A stretch of 64,000 bases of DNA from Actinokineospora pegani (GCF_009745975.1 NZ_WHOL01000063.1:44365-108364), one strand, 5' to 3'. Positions 1-9,454 are shown, numbered from the stretch's first letter. Program-made: numbers and translations. Notes: generated from the letters alone by a model not told the origin.

Positions 1-31
1 GCGCGCCCGTCCCGAGTCGGGGGAGGGGTAG

Positions 32-961
32 ATGGGACGCTACGTCCTGCGCCGCCTGCTGCAATTGATCCCAGTGTTCCTGGGAACCACTTTCCTCATC
101 TACTGGCTCGTCTGGAGCCTGCCCGGCGACCCGTTCGCCGGGAAGTGCGGCGAACGGCCCTGCCCGGACGCCTACATCTCGCTCATGCGGGAGAAGTTCC
201 ACCTCGACGAGCCCGTCATCGTGCAGTACCTGCGCTACCTGGGGAACCTGTTCCAGGGCGACTTCGGCGAGACGTTCCGCGGCTCCTCGGTGGGCGACCT
301 CATCGCGATCGCCTACCCCAACACCATCCGCCTCGCGCTGGTCGCGCTCGTCATCGAGGCGATCATCGGCTTGGCCGCGGGCATCATGACCGGCCTGCGC
401 GGCCGCGGCTTCCTGGACAACGTCGTGCTGATCTCGACGCTGTTCCTGATCTCGCTGCCGGTGTTCGTCACCGGCTTCGTGCTGCAGATCGTCCTCGGCT
501 TCGAGCTCGGCTGGATCAAGACGACGGTCAGCAAGTCCCCGGCCCCGTGGGACGAACTCATAGCCCCCGGCTTCGTGCTCGGCAGCCTCTCGATGGCCTA
601 CGTCGCCCGGCTGACCCGGACGTCCATCGCGGAGAACAAGCGCGCCGACTTCGTGCGCACCGCGGTCGCCAAGGGCCAGCCGCAGTCCCGCGTCGTCGGC
701 GTGCACCTGCTGCGCAACTCGGCGATCCCGGTCCTCACCTTCCTCGGCACCGACCTCGGCGCGCTGATGGGCGGCGCGATCGTCACCGAGGGCATCTTCG
801 ACATCAAGGGGATCGGCAACCTGGTCTACGACGGCATCATCGGCAAGGACGGCCTCGTCGTCACCGGCGTGGTGACGCTGCTGGTGGTCGTCTACCTCAT
901 GTCGAACCTGCTCGTCGACCTGCTCTACGCCGTCCTCGACCCAAGGATTCGCTATGACTGA
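32..961 (+). CDS. ABC transporter permease, DppB/OppB family
   Basis: Inner-membrane permease of a peptide- or nickel-type ABC importer. The 309-residue product has an N-terminal membrane anchor (residues about 8-30) followed by five further hydrophobic segments, as in DppB. The EAA-type loop that docks onto the ATPase is visible around residues 205-235 (TAVAKGQPQSRVVGVHLL). The ATG follows a GGGGGAGGGG ribosome-binding site at about 19-28. Its stop overlaps the start of the next permease by 8 bases, so the two are translationally coupled. The substrate-binding protein that normally heads such an operon is not in the window and probably lies just before base 1. Confidence 0.93.
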   Translation: MGRYVLRRLLQLIPVFLGTTFLIYWLVWSLPGDPFAGKCGERPCPDAYISLMREKFHLDEPVIVQYLRYLGNLFQGDFGETFRGSSVGDLIAIAYPNTIRLALVALVIEAIIGLAAGIMTGLRGRGFLDNVVLISTLFLISLPVFVTGFVLQIVLGFELGWIKTTVSKSPAPWDELIAPGFVLGSLSMAYVARLTRTSIAENKRADFVRTAVAKGQPQSRVVGVHLLRNSAIPVLTFLGTDLGALMGGAIVTEGIFDIKGIGNLVYDGIIGKDGLVVTGVVTLLVVVYLMSNLLVDLLYAVLDPRIRYD

Positions 962-1910
962 CCCGTCTACGGCGGCGTCCGGCTCCTCCGTCGAGGCGGA
1001 CCAGTTCGTCACCGGAGCCGAGAACGCCAAGCCCACCACGACCAAGCCGCGCAGCCTGGCCTCGGACGCCTGGCGCGACCTGCGCCGCCGACCGCTGTTC
1101 ATCGTCTCGGCGGCGTTGATCCTGCTGGTCCTGCTGATGGCCGCGTTCCCGTTCCTGTTCACCCAGGCCGACCCGAACTACGCCGAGCTCAGCCGCAGCC
1201 GCGGGACACCCTCCGCGCAGGCGTGGTTCGGCTACGACAACCAGGGCTACGACATCTACGCGCGCACCATCTACGGCGCACGCGCCTCGATCATCGTGGG
1301 CCTGGTGGCCACCGCGCTGACGGTGCTCATCGGCGGCACGCTCGGCCTGCTCGCCGGGTACTACGGCGGCTGGCTCGACGGCCTGATGTCGCGCATCGCC
1401 GACATCTTCTTCGGCCTGCCGTTCGTGCTCGGCGCGATCGTGATCCTGTCCAGCTTCGGCTCGACCGGCACCACCAGCCAGACGCAGATCCTGTTCCTGG
1501 TGATCCTGTCGATCTCGCTGCTGAGCTGGCCCACCGCCATGCGCATCATGCGCTCGGCCGCCATCACGGCGCGGCAGCAGGACTACGTCAAGGCCGCCCG
1601 CGCGCTCGGCGCCAGCGGGCCGCGGATCATCCTCCGGCACATGCTGCCGAACGCGGTCGCCCCGGTGCTGGTGTATGCCACCATCGCCCTGGGCGCGTTC
1701 ATCGGCGCCGAGGCGACCCTGTCCTTCCTCGGGCTCGGCCTGCGCGCGCCGGTCGTGTCCTGGGGCGTGATGATCGCGGACTCCCGCGACATCATCCGGG
1801 TCGCGCCGCACACGCTGCTGTTCCCCGCCGCGTTCCTGACCGCCACCGTGCTCGCGTTCGTCATGCTCGGTGACGCCGTGCGCGAGGCGCTCGACCCGAA
1901 GATGAGGTGA
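954..1910 (+). CDS. ABC transporter permease, DppC/OppC family
   Basis: Second membrane subunit of the importer, 318 residues. A cytoplasmic N-terminal tail of about 50 residues carries an OppC_N-like segment (LASDAWRDLRRRPLFIVSAA), followed by about six membrane segments. The EAA loop is recognisable near residues 205-230 (DYVKAARALGASGPRIILRH). The ATG lies inside the end of the upstream permease gene, and the stop overlaps the GTG of the following ATPase gene (GTGA). Known DppC proteins pair with DppB to form the transmembrane channel. The substrate cannot be read from the permeases alone. Confidence 0.93.
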   Translation: MTDPSTAASGSSVEADQFVTGAENAKPTTTKPRSLASDAWRDLRRRPLFIVSAALILLVLLMAAFPFLFTQADPNYAELSRSRGTPSAQAWFGYDNQGYDIYARTIYGARASIIVGLVATALTVLIGGTLGLLAGYYGGWLDGLMSRIADIFFGLPFVLGAIVILSSFGSTGTTSQTQILFLVILSISLLSWPTAMRIMRSAAITARQQDYVKAARALGASGPRIILRHMLPNAVAPVLVYATIALGAFIGAEATLSFLGLGLRAPVVSWGVMIADSRDIIRVAPHTLLFPAAFLTATVLAFVMLGDAVREALDPKMR

Positions 1911-2941
1911 CCGGAGTGTCCATCCAGGACGAAGCGCTGCCGGTGGGGACCGCGCCGGGCACGCCGCTGCTGCGCGTGCGGGACCTGCACGTGGAGTTCC
2001 GCACCCGCGAGAGCGTCGCGAGGGTGCTCAACGGCGTCAGCTACGACGTCGAGGCAGGTGAGACGCTGGCCGTGCTCGGCGAGTCCGGCTCGGGCAAGAG
2101 CGTCACCGCCCAGACCGTCATGGGCATCCTCGACACGCCGCCCGGCCACATCACCGGCGGGTCGATCGAGTTCAAGGGCGAGGAGCTGCTCACCGCGACG
2201 GACAAGCGCCGCCGCGAGGTGCGCGGGTCCGGCATCGCGATGATCTTCCAGGACGCCCTGTCCGCGCTCAACCCGGTCTTCACCGTCGGCTTCCAGATCG
2301 AGGAGCAGTTGCGGGTCCGCCGCGCGATGTCCAGGAAGGACGCCCGCAAGCGCGCCATCGAGCTGCTCGAGCAGGTGAAGATCCCCAACGCCGCGGGCCG
2401 GGTCAAGCAGTACCCGCACGAGTTCTCCGGCGGCATGCGCCAGCGCGCCATGATCGCCATGTCGCTGGCGCTGGACCCGGAGCTGCTCATCGCCGACGAG
2501 CCGACCACTGCGCTCGATGTCACCGTGCAGGCCCAGATCATGGACCTGCTCAAGGAGTTGCAGCTCCAGCGGCAGATGGGGCTCGTCCTCATCACCCACG
2601 ACCTGGGCGTCGTCGCCGAGGTGGCCGACCGGATCGCGGTCATGTACGCCGGGCGCATCGTCGAGCACTCCGACGCGCGCTCGCTGTACCGCCGCCCGTC
2701 GCACCCCTACACCGAGGCGCTGCTGGAGTCGGTGCCCCGGCTCGACCTCAAGGGCACCGAGCTCAGGAGCATCAAGGGGCTGCCGCCCAACCTGGCGGAC
2801 ATCCCCAGCGGCTGCCCCTTCCACCCCAGGTGCAAGCGCGTGCGGGACGTCTGCCGCACCGACGTCCCGCCGCAGCACGAGCCGGAACCAGGACGGCTCA
2901 GCGCCTGCCACTTCGCCGAGGAGCTGGTCGCCGGTGACTGA
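1907..2941 (+). CDS. ABC transporter ATP-binding protein, DppD/OppD family
   Basis: ATPase subunit, 344 residues. Walker A (GESGSGKS) lies near residues 59-66, the signature motif [10 protein letters not shown] near 166-175 and Walker [14 protein letters not shown] near 188-200. A C-terminal oligopeptide-transporter extension contains the cysteine cluster [15 protein letters not shown], typical of DppD/OppD proteins. The GTG start overlaps the preceding stop (GTGA). A GTG three codons downstream is an alternative start. The stop overlaps the next ATPase in the same way, so all four transporter genes form one coupled operon. Confidence 0.93.
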   Translation: MTGVSIQDEALPVGTAPGTPLLRVRDLHVEFRTRESVARVLNGVSYDVEAGETLAVLGESGSGKSVTAQTVMGILDTPPGHITGGSIEFKGEELLTATDKRRREVRGSGIAMIFQDALSALNPVFTVGFQIEEQLRVRRAMSRKDARKRAIELLEQVKIPNAAGRVKQYPHEFSGGMRQRAMIAMSLALDPELLIADEPTTALDVTVQAQIMDLLKELQLQRQMGLVLITHDLGVVAEVADRIAVMYAGRIVEHSDARSLYRRPSHPYTEALLESVPRLDLKGTELRSIKGLPPNLADIPSGCPFHPRCKRVRDVCRTDVPPQHEPEPGRLSACHFAEELVAGD

Positions 2942-3935
2942 CAACATCATCGAGGTCCGCGACCTCACCAAGCACTTCCCGGTCCGCGTGGGCGTGCTGT
3001 TCAAGAAGACCGTCGGCCACGTCCGCGCGGTCGACGGCGTGTCCTTCGAGCTCAAGCGCGGGGAGACCCTCGGCGTCGTCGGCGAGTCCGGCTGCGGCAA
3101 GTCGACCCTGGCCCAGGTGCTCATGCGCCTCGAGCCGCCGACCTCCGGGCAGGCGACGTTCGAGGGCCGCGACATGTTCGCGATGAAGGGTGCGGAGCTG
3201 CGCAAGCTGCGCCGCGACATCCAGATCGTGCTGCAGGACCCGTACACCTCGCTCAACCCGAGGATGACCGTCGGCGACATCATCGGCGAGCCGTTCGAGA
3301 TCCACCCCGAGGTGGCCCCCAAGGGCTCCCGCCGGGAGAAGGTGCGCGACCTGCTCGACGTGGTCGGGCTCAACCCCGAGTACCTCAACCGGTACCCGCA
3401 CCAGTTCTCCGGCGGCCAGCGCCAGCGCATCGGCATCGCCCGCGCGCTCGCGCTCAAGCCCAAGGTGATCGTCTGCGACGAGCCGGTCTCCGCGCTCGAC
3501 GTGTCCATCCAGGCCCAGGTGATGAACCTGCTCGGCGACCTGCAGACCGAGTTCGGCCTGTCCTACGTGTTCATCGCGCACGACCTGTCCGTGGTGCGCC
3601 ACCTGTCCGACCGGGTGGCCGTCATGTACCTGGGCAAGGTCGTCGAGATCGGCACCGAGGAGGAGATCTACGAGCGGCCGACGCACCCCTACACCCAGGC
3701 GCTGCTGTCGGCCGTCCCGGTCCCCGACCCCGAACTGCGGGGCAAGCGGCAGGTCATCCGGCTCGAGGGCGACGTCCCCAGCCCGGTCGACCCGCCGTCG
3801 GGGTGTCGGTTCCGCACCCGCTGCTGGAAGGCACAGGACCTGTGCGCCCAGGAGGAACCTGCCCTCGTCACCCGAGACGCAGGCGACCACCCGAGTGCCT
3901 GCCACTTCGCCGAGCAGCGCGCGATCGTCCCCTGA
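2934..3935 (+). CDS. ABC transporter ATP-binding protein, DppF/OppF family
   Basis: Second ATPase of the importer, 333 residues from a GTG that overlaps the previous stop. The open frame continues upstream, but that part is only a shadow of the previous gene; protein homology starts at [16 protein letters not shown]. Walker [10 protein letters not shown], signature [15 protein letters not shown] and Walker [15 protein letters not shown] are all intact. The C-terminal extension ends with the Cys-rich [15 protein letters not shown]. Two different ATPases in one operon are the rule for Dpp/Opp/Nik systems. The secreted protease gene begins 43 bases downstream on the same strand, so peptide uptake and extracellular proteolysis may be linked; that is inference. 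Confidence 0.92.
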   Translation: MTDNIIEVRDLTKHFPVRVGVLFKKTVGHVRAVDGVSFELKRGETLGVVGESGCGKSTLAQVLMRLEPPTSGQATFEGRDMFAMKGAELRKLRRDIQIVLQDPYTSLNPRMTVGDIIGEPFEIHPEVAPKGSRREKVRDLLDVVGLNPEYLNRYPHQFSGGQRQRIGIARALALKPKVIVCDEPVSALDVSIQAQVMNLLGDLQTEFGLSYVFIAHDLSVVRHLSDRVAVMYLGKVVEIGTEEEIYERPTHPYTQALLSAVPVPDPELRGKRQVIRLEGDVPSPVDPPSGCRFRTRCWKAQDLCAQEEPALVTRDAGDHPSACHFAEQRAIVP

Positions 3936-3978
3936 GTCGGGGCAGACCCAGGGGCAGGCAGTAACCGAGGAGGAACGC

Positions 3979-5733
3979 GTGAAGCGACGCAGAACGCTGG
4001 CAGTGGCGGTCGCAGTGCCGGTATTACTCAGCTTGGCCGCGGTCGCGGCGCCCGGGGCGGCCACCGCCGCGCCTGCGGCGCTGTCGGGCAAGACCGTGGA
4101 GTTCAACGTCCTCGCGGCTGACGGCGCCACCGCCGCGCAGGCCGAGGCGGCGGTCCGGGCGGCCGGGGGCACGGTCGTCACCAGCAACAGCGCGACGGGT
4201 CTGCTCACGGTGCGGGCGCCGGAGAACGGCTTCGCCGCCGCGGTCCAGGCCAGCGGCGCCGTCGACGGCGCCGCGCGGGTCAAGTCCATCGGCCAGGCGC
4301 CGAAGGGGGACAAGTCCGCCAAGGCGAAGGCCAAGGCCGTCGAGCAGGAGCACAAGGCCGCGAGCAACAAGGCAGCCGAGAAGGCGGCCAAGAAGGACAG
4401 GGACGAGCCCGCCACCGCGGGCATGGACCCGCTGGACTCGCAGCTCTGGGGCCTGTCCGCGGTCCGCTCCGACCTCGCGCGCACCAAGCAGGCCGGTGAC
4501 AAGCGGGTCAAGGTCGGCGTGCTCGACACCGGCGTGGACGGCTCGCACCCGGACATCGCGCCGAACTTCGACCGGGCGCTGTCGCGCAACTTCACCCGCG
4601 ACATCCCGTTCGACGAGAACGGCGAGGTCGTCGACGGCCCGTGCGAGTACCGCGGCTGCGTCGACCCGGCCGACGTCGACAACGGCGGCCACGGCACCCA
4701 CGTCGCGGGCACCATCGCCGCGGCGGCCGACGGCTACGGCGTCTCCGGTGTCGCGCCGAACGTCTCGCTGGTCAACATCCGCGGCGGCCAGGACTCCGGC
4801 TACTTCTTCCTGCAGCCGGTGGTCGACGCCATCACCTACTCCGGTGACGCGGGCCTGGACGTGGTCAACATGTCCTTCTACATCGACCCGTGGCTGTTCA
4901 ACTGCACCGACAACGCGGCCGACACCCCGGAGCAGCGCGCCGAGCAGCGCCTGACCATCAAGGCCGTCAACCGCGCCATGGAGTACGCCCACCGCAAGGG
5001 CGTCGCCCAGGTGACCTCGCTGGGCAACGGCCACATGGACCTGGCCAACCCCCTCCCGGACGCGTCCAGCCCGAACTTCCCGGCTGGCAACGCCCATCCC
5101 CGCACCATCGACAACGCCACGTGCTTCTCCCTCCCCACCGAAGGCCCCCACGCCATCGGCGTCAGCTCCTACGGCCCCTCCCAGGCCAAGGCCGACTACA
5201 GCAACTACGGCGAGCACATCTCCATCTCCGCCCCCGGCGGCTACTTCCGCGACGGCCTCGGCACCGACTGGTACCAGACCAACGAGAACCTGATCCTCTC
5301 GACGTACCCGAGGAACGTCGCACTCACCGAGGGCGCCATCGACGAAGCCGGGAACATCACCCCCGACGGTGAGGCCGCGGGCGTCCAGAAGTCCGTCCGC
5401 CCCGACGGCTCGGTCGGCTACTACCAGTTCCTCCAGGGCACCTCCATGGCCTCCCCCCACGCCTCCGGCGTGGCGGCCCTGATCGTGTCCCAGTACGGCG
5501 CCTACAAGGGCAAGTCGGTCTCCCTGGCCCCGGACAAGACCCGCGCGGTCCTCGAGGGCACGGCAGCCCCCATCGCCTGCCCGACACCGCGCACCGTGGA
5601 CTACACGGCGGTCGGCCGCCCGGCTGAGTTCAACGCGACCTGCGAGGGTGGCGCGAACTTCAACGGGTTCTACGGCCACGGGTCTGTTGACGCGTGGGCC
5701 GCTGTGACCAACGGCAAGAAGTTCCTGAAGTAG
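3979..5733 (+). CDS. Secreted S8 family serine peptidase (subtilase)
   Basis: Extracellular subtilisin-like protease, 584 residues. The GTG follows GAGGAGG at 3967-3973 and opens a classical signal peptide (basic KRRRT, hydrophobic core, Ala-rich cleavage region near residue 30). A propeptide-like region (about 35-110) and a Lys/Ala-rich linker (111-140) precede the catalytic domain. The triad residues are visible: Asp183 in VLDTGVDGSHPD, His238 in GGHGTHVAGT and Ser489 in GTSMASPHASG. Cys pairs in the catalytic domain suggest secretion. There is no C-terminal anchor. It sits 43 bases after the peptide importer operon and is closed by a strong hairpin. Confidence 0.95.
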   Translation: MKRRRTLAVAVAVPVLLSLAAVAAPGAATAAPAALSGKTVEFNVLAADGATAAQAEAAVRAAGGTVVTSNSATGLLTVRAPENGFAAAVQASGAVDGAARVKSIGQAPKGDKSAKAKAKAVEQEHKAASNKAAEKAAKKDRDEPATAGMDPLDSQLWGLSAVRSDLARTKQAGDKRVKVGVLDTGVDGSHPDIAPNFDRALSRNFTRDIPFDENGEVVDGPCEYRGCVDPADVDNGGHGTHVAGTIAAAADGYGVSGVAPNVSLVNIRGGQDSGYFFLQPVVDAITYSGDAGLDVVNMSFYIDPWLFNCTDNAADTPEQRAEQRLTIKAVNRAMEYAHRKGVAQVTSLGNGHMDLANPLPDASSPNFPAGNAHPRTIDNATCFSLPTEGPHAIGVSSYGPSQAKADYSNYGEHISISAPGGYFRDGLGTDWYQTNENLILSTYPRNVALTEGAIDEAGNITPDGEAAGVQKSVRPDGSVGYYQFLQGTSMASPHASGVAALIVSQYGAYKGKSVSLAPDKTRAVLEGTAAPIACPTPRTVDYTAVGRPAEFNATCEGGANFNGFYGHGSVDAWAAVTNGKKFLK

Positions 5734-5745
5734 CACCTGCTCGAC

Positions 5746-5785
5746 GGAAGGGCCCTTCTCCTGATCCCGGGAGGAGGGCCCTTCC
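5746..5785 (+). terminator. Hairpin terminator after the subtilase
   Basis: A 16-base arm (5746-5761) pairs with 5770-5785 with a single mismatch around a short loop, 12 bases after the subtilase stop. The gene on the other strand ends at 5792, so the hairpin can serve both directions. Confidence 0.75.
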
Positions 5786-5791
5786 GCGTTC

Positions 5792-5971
5792 TCACCGCCC
5801 GGAGACGAACCGGATGAACTGACGGGCGTTGACCTCGGTGAAGATCAGCACCTCGTGCGGCGCCTTCCCGTCTCGCACCCGCAGGCCGTCTGCCTCGCGG
5901 GACAGTTCGACGCAGGTCGTGTGCAGGCAGTGCGAGCTTTTCCGCCATGCGTCCTTCTTTTGTCCTGACAT
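5792..5971 (-). CDS. DUF397 family protein
   Basis: A 59-residue protein of the DUF397 family, recognised by DAWRKSSHC near the N-terminus, CVELSREADGLRVRD in the middle and a C-terminal segment resembling the usual FxxFIxxVK motif (ARQFIRFVSG). DUF397 genes are abundant in streptomycetes and pseudonocardiads and normally sit beside an XRE-DUF5753 regulator, where some pairs (WhiJ/BldB-like) influence development. The ATG is preceded by GAGGAC on the minus strand. Its likely partner starts divergently at 6316, which is unusual since most pairs are co-directional. Confidence 0.8.
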   Translation of the reverse strand: MSGQKKDAWRKSSHCLHTTCVELSREADGLRVRDGKAPHEVLIFTEVNARQFIRFVSGR

Positions 5972-6315
5972 GTTTTTGTCCTCATTCCGGCCCCCGCGCG
6001 TGGGAGGCGAATAAGGCGATTCTCGTCGCAGCCGCCGCCCAATCGAATCCTCTGCACGGGTGGGGTGCATTCCGTGGCCTTCTTCAGCGTTGGGACCAGT
6101 CCACGCAGGGTGAGACACCGTCTCGAACGGGGGGTGGCTCGTGGACACGATGGTGGCTCATGGTGCCGTGCGTGACGGATCGCCTGGCCGTGTGCATCCG
6201 TCTTTTCGCAGGTGAGCGTTGGTTTCCAGACCCGCTGAGTCACGTGACAAGTCTGGGTGACAAGATTATCTCGCTCGCTCAAACAGGTGAGTGTGCATCT
6301 CACGAGGAGGATCGG
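5972..6315. other. Divergent intergenic region (344 bases)
   Basis: No convincing gene is seen. The stretch is clearly less GC-rich than its neighbours and must hold the promoters for the DUF397 gene (minus) and the XRE regulator (plus). A direct repeat of GTGACAAG occurs at 6244-6251 and 6257-6264, 13 bases apart, followed by an AT-rich GATTATC. This could be an operator/promoter of the regulator. Confidence 0.5.
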
Positions 6316-7185
6316 GTGAGCTACCGGATGACTTCGCGCTATCTGCGGCAATTAGTGGGGCGGCGCCTCCGGGGTCACCGGTTGCGCATGGACTTCTCGC
6401 AGAAGCAGGTCGCCGATGCGATCGGCCGGAACGTGCGCACGTGCATCCGGCAGGAGTCTGGCGAGTCGTCGATTTCCGAACCCGACCTGCGCAGGCTCGC
6501 GGAGCTCTACGAGATTCCGGCGGCCAAGGCCGCCCAGCTCGCCGAGTGGGCCGAGGAGGGGCAGAACCTCGACTGGTACGAGGAGAACGTCGAGTTCTTC
6601 GGGGAGAGCGGCCTGAACGTCCTGAGCTTCGACGGGGTGGCGGTCGAGATGCGCGAGCTGCACACGCGGGTGATCCCCGGGCAGCTCCAGACCGAGGGCT
6701 ACGCCCGCGCCCTGATCGCACCGCGCTACCAGGACGAGGCGGCGTCGACGGCGGGTGTGCACGCCCGGCTGTTCCGCGTCCAGGCGTTGAACGAGCGCCC
6801 CGACCCGCCGAGGATCTCGGTGGTGATGGACGAGTTCGCCGTGACCAGGCTGTACGGGGGCCCGCGCGTGATGGTCGAGCAACTCGAGCACCTGCTCGTC
6901 CTGGCTCACGACGACCGCCACGACATCCGCATCGTCCCGTTCTCCGCCGGTGGCTACCCGGGGGACGGCGCCCCCTTCGGCCTGGTGTTCGTCGACGACG
7001 ACCGGATCGGCGTGCGGGAGTCGATCGTCGTCAGCGGCGACGAGGCCGCCATCCACACCGACGACGACACCGTGGTGGCGGCGCACCTCGCGCTCTGGGA
7101 CGGGGCCGTGGGGGCCGCCTTGTCCTGTGCGGACACGGCCGCGCTCATCGAGGCGCGGATCGCGGATCTGAGGAGGTCGTTGTGA
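6316..7185 (+). CDS. XRE-family transcriptional regulator with DUF5753 domain
   Basis: A 289-residue regulator. An N-terminal helix-turn-helix (residues about 15-70; RMDFSQKQVADAIGRN then SSISEPDLRRLAELY) is followed by the C-terminal DUF5753 domain (about 95-280; LHTRVIPGQLQTEGYARAL and the IRIVPFSAGGYPG segment). The GTG at 6316 is chosen because GAGGAGG lies at 6304-6310, five bases upstream. Longer in-frame starts exist but would read through the promoter region. The family pairs with DUF397 proteins and usually acts in differentiation or secondary metabolism; the target here is unknown. Confidence 0.88.
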   Translation: MSYRMTSRYLRQLVGRRLRGHRLRMDFSQKQVADAIGRNVRTCIRQESGESSISEPDLRRLAELYEIPAAKAAQLAEWAEEGQNLDWYEENVEFFGESGLNVLSFDGVAVEMRELHTRVIPGQLQTEGYARALIAPRYQDEAASTAGVHARLFRVQALNERPDPPRISVVMDEFAVTRLYGGPRVMVEQLEHLLVLAHDDRHDIRIVPFSAGGYPGDGAPFGLVFVDDDRIGVRESIVVSGDEAAIHTDDDTVVAAHLALWDGAVGAALSCADTAALIEARIADLRRSL

Positions 7186-7242
7186 AAGCCGCGCTCGCCC
7201 CGTGTGCCCTCCACCCGCCCTCCGCTTCCCTGGAGCACGAAC

Positions 7243-7575
7243 ATGGCCTCGCCACCACCTGACCCGTCGGAGACCTCGGAGCCGGGTGGGCCGCCGAACC
7301 TGCCCGCGTCTGGGAAGCAGGGCGTTGATCGGCCCAGGTTGTGGAGCGTTCCCGCACCCCAGGGGAAACTGGAGTACACGCGCGCCAACGGAACCGTGAA
7401 GGTCATCACGGACCTGGTGCGGGACAAGCCCTACGTGGTGATGGCGCTGTCCCTCGTCCTCTTGCTCGTGGTGGTCGTGGTGGCCGCCGTGGTACCCGTG
7501 CTGCTGCTGGTGCTGCCCGCAGGCGCGGCGGTGTCCGTGGTGTCCGCGATCAAGCGCAAGTTCGGCGGGCGCTGA
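7243..7575 (+). CDS. Small single-pass membrane protein, hypothetical
   Basis: A 110-residue product with a Pro/Ser-rich, probably disordered N-terminal half. It then has a strongly hydrophobic stretch (MALSLVLLLVVVVV and onward, about residues 66-95) and a basic C-terminus (IKRKFGGR). The ATG at 7243 has GGAG seven bases upstream. I do not recognise a family. It follows the XRE regulator by 57 bases on the same strand and may be co-transcribed. Its 3' end overlaps a convergent small gene. Confidence 0.6.
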   Translation: MASPPPDPSETSEPGGPPNLPASGKQGVDRPRLWSVPAPQGKLEYTRANGTVKVITDLVRDKPYVVMALSLVLLLVVVVVAAVVPVLLLVLPAGAAVSVVSAIKRKFGGR

Positions 7576-7805
7576 GCCACCGGTGCCAGCCACCGCACGA
7601 TCCGGTCCAGGCAGAGTCCCGCCCCGACGACCACCGCGCCGCCTGCCACGTACGGCAGCACGTGGCTGACGGCGCTGTCGTCGCGCACGAGCGCGTGAAC
7701 CCCCACGCCGGTGAGCACGGCCAGAGAACCGGTGAAGGCGCAGAAGAGGACGTGTGTGACGACGGCACGCGAAGACCCCGCCGGTGCCTCCCGGGCGTCA
7801 GGCAT
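7431..7805 (-). CDS. Small membrane protein, hypothetical, overlapping a convergent gene
   Basis: A 124-residue reading frame whose first 80 residues look real: an initial hydrophobic segment (VVTHVLFCAFTGSLAVLTGVG), a short loop with charged residues, a second one (VLPYVAGGAVVVGAGLCL) and a basic tail. GTGGAGCACC precedes the ATG. The C-terminal 45 residues are Thr/Ser-rich low complexity and are the antisense of the hydrophobic part of the convergent gene at 7243-7575, so the last third may be an accident of overlap. No family is recognised. Confidence 0.45.
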   Translation of the reverse strand: MPDAREAPAGSSRAVVTHVLFCAFTGSLAVLTGVGVHALVRDDSAVSHVLPYVAGGAVVVGAGLCLDRIVRWLAPVAQRPPNLRLIADTTDTAAPAGSTSSSTGTTAATTTTTSKRTRDSAITT

Positions 7806-7957
7806 GGTGCTCCACTTCGTCCAGTCCGCGCTGTTCGAGCCTACTCGTGGGTATGGTCGCGGGCCTGAGCCCCGGCGTTGCCAAGAAGCTGCCGCACGTC
7901 ACCCGTTTGGATCAGTAACTCGTCGGATTCCCGCCTCGGCGCCCGCGCTGCCGTCGA

Positions 7958-9424
7958 CTACGACGACGCCTTGACGAACGCGGCGAGGTCGGCGGCCTGC
8001 CGGCTCCGGGACTCGTCGTGCACGTACATCATGTGCCCGGCCTCGTAGTACTTGACCTCGATGTTGTCCCGCAACTCCGCTGGGATCGCCAACTGCGCCA
8101 GCGTCTCCTCCGTCGCGAAGTACGGCGTGGCGCCGTCGTGGTAGCCCGAGGCGACGTGCACCTTCAGCGCCGGGTTGGTGCGCATCGCCGCCGCGAGCTT
8201 GTCCGCGACGGTCACGTGGGAGTTCTCGAACTCCTTGTAGGACCACTCCCGGAACACCGCGCTGCTGAGCACCTCGTACGGCAGGTCGCTGGGGTAGGCC
8301 AACTCCGTGCGCAGGTAGTGGTTGATCGCCGCGGTGTACGGGCCGGTGATGGCGGCCATCGCGGGGTCGGTGCCGAGCTGCTCGCGGGCGTAGTCGGTCT
8401 CCCAGCCGGTGAAGCGGCCGTCGAGGCGGCCGACGGTGAGCCTGCGGTGGCGGAGGAGCTCGGTGAAGAAGCGGATGTGCTCGACGCGCAGGTCGACGCG
8501 GTCGACGTAGTCCTCGGACAGGCCGGTGAGGGCGGCCAGCTTGGTGACGGCCGCCGCGCGCTCGGCGGCGGTGAGGCGGGAGCCGCGGGCCAGGGCCCAG
8601 GGGTAGTCGCGGGCGGCGAAGTCCTCGGCCTCGGCGAGGACGTCGGCGAGGTCCCGATCGCCGTGCAGGCCGTGGTAGTGCGCGATGGCCGCGTAGGTGG
8701 GCAGGAAGAGCGGGTAGGGCTTGTCGTTGCCCGCGGTGAACCGGATGGTGGCGAAGTCCAGGACGGCCGAGATCAGCATGACGCCGTTGAGGTACATGCC
8801 GTGGCGGCGCTGAAGGTGCTCGGCGAGGCCCGCCGCGCGGGTGGTGCCGTAGGACTCGCCCGCGAGGAACTTGGGCGACAGCCAGCGGCCGGAGCGGGTG
8901 GTCCAGAGGCGGATGACCTCCGCGACGGACTCCAGGTCGGGCTGGAAGCCGGAGAACTCGCCGGACTTCTCGCCCTTGGCCGGGCGGGACATGCCGGTGC
9001 CGACCGGGTCGATGAACACCAGGTCGCTCTGCGCGAGCAGCGTCTCCGGGTTGTCCACCAACCGGTACGGCGGCTGGGCGAGCGCGCCCACGTCCCCGGA
9101 CACCGCCCGCCGCGGCCCGAGCACCCCCAGGTGCAGCCACACGCTGGCCGCCCCCGGCCCGCCGTTGAACGCGAAGGTCACCGGCCGCTGCGCCGGGTCG
9201 GCCCCGTCGAGGGTGTAGGCGGTCAGGAAGACCTCCGCCTTGGGCAGGTGGCCCTCCACCTTGCCGTCGGTCACCACCTCGCGCCGCAGCACGACCCGCC
9301 CGGTCGTCGCCGTGTAGTTGAGCTTGCGCCTGCGGACCGTCAGCGAGTGAGTGGTGGTGACCAGGTCGTCGACAGGGTCCGCGGCAGGGGTCGTGGCATC
9401 GTCGCCGGTGTCCGTGGAAGGCAT
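7958..9424 (-). CDS. S10 family serine carboxypeptidase-like peptidase
   Basis: A 488-residue alpha/beta-hydrolase of the S10 carboxypeptidase family. The oxyanion loop FNGGPGAAS is at residues 86-94, FIDPVGTGMS near 137-146, the nucleophile Ser191 sits in AGESYGT, and the catalytic Asp and His are expected in SGYHDGATPY and YEAGHMMY near the C-terminus. No signal peptide is visible (the N-terminus is acidic, MPSTDTGDD), so the enzyme is probably cytoplasmic, in contrast to eukaryotic vacuolar homologues. It releases C-terminal residues from peptides in known members. The start is 30 bases from the divergent uracil-DNA glycosylase gene, so the two share a promoter region. Confidence 0.9.
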   Translation of the reverse strand: MPSTDTGDDATTPAADPVDDLVTTTHSLTVRRRKLNYTATTGRVVLRREVVTDGKVEGHLPKAEVFLTAYTLDGADPAQRPVTFAFNGGPGAASVWLHLGVLGPRRAVSGDVGALAQPPYRLVDNPETLLAQSDLVFIDPVGTGMSRPAKGEKSGEFSGFQPDLESVAEVIRLWTTRSGRWLSPKFLAGESYGTTRAAGLAEHLQRRHGMYLNGVMLISAVLDFATIRFTAGNDKPYPLFLPTYAAIAHYHGLHGDRDLADVLAEAEDFAARDYPWALARGSRLTAAERAAAVTKLAALTGLSEDYVDRVDLRVEHIRFFTELLRHRRLTVGRLDGRFTGWETDYAREQLGTDPAMAAITGPYTAAINHYLRTELAYPSDLPYEVLSSAVFREWSYKEFENSHVTVADKLAAAMRTNPALKVHVASGYHDGATPYFATEETLAQLAIPAELRDNIEVKYYEAGHMMYVHDESRSRQAADLAAFVKASS

Positions 9425-9454
9425 GTCCCGACCCTACTGTGGTGTGATCGGGGC

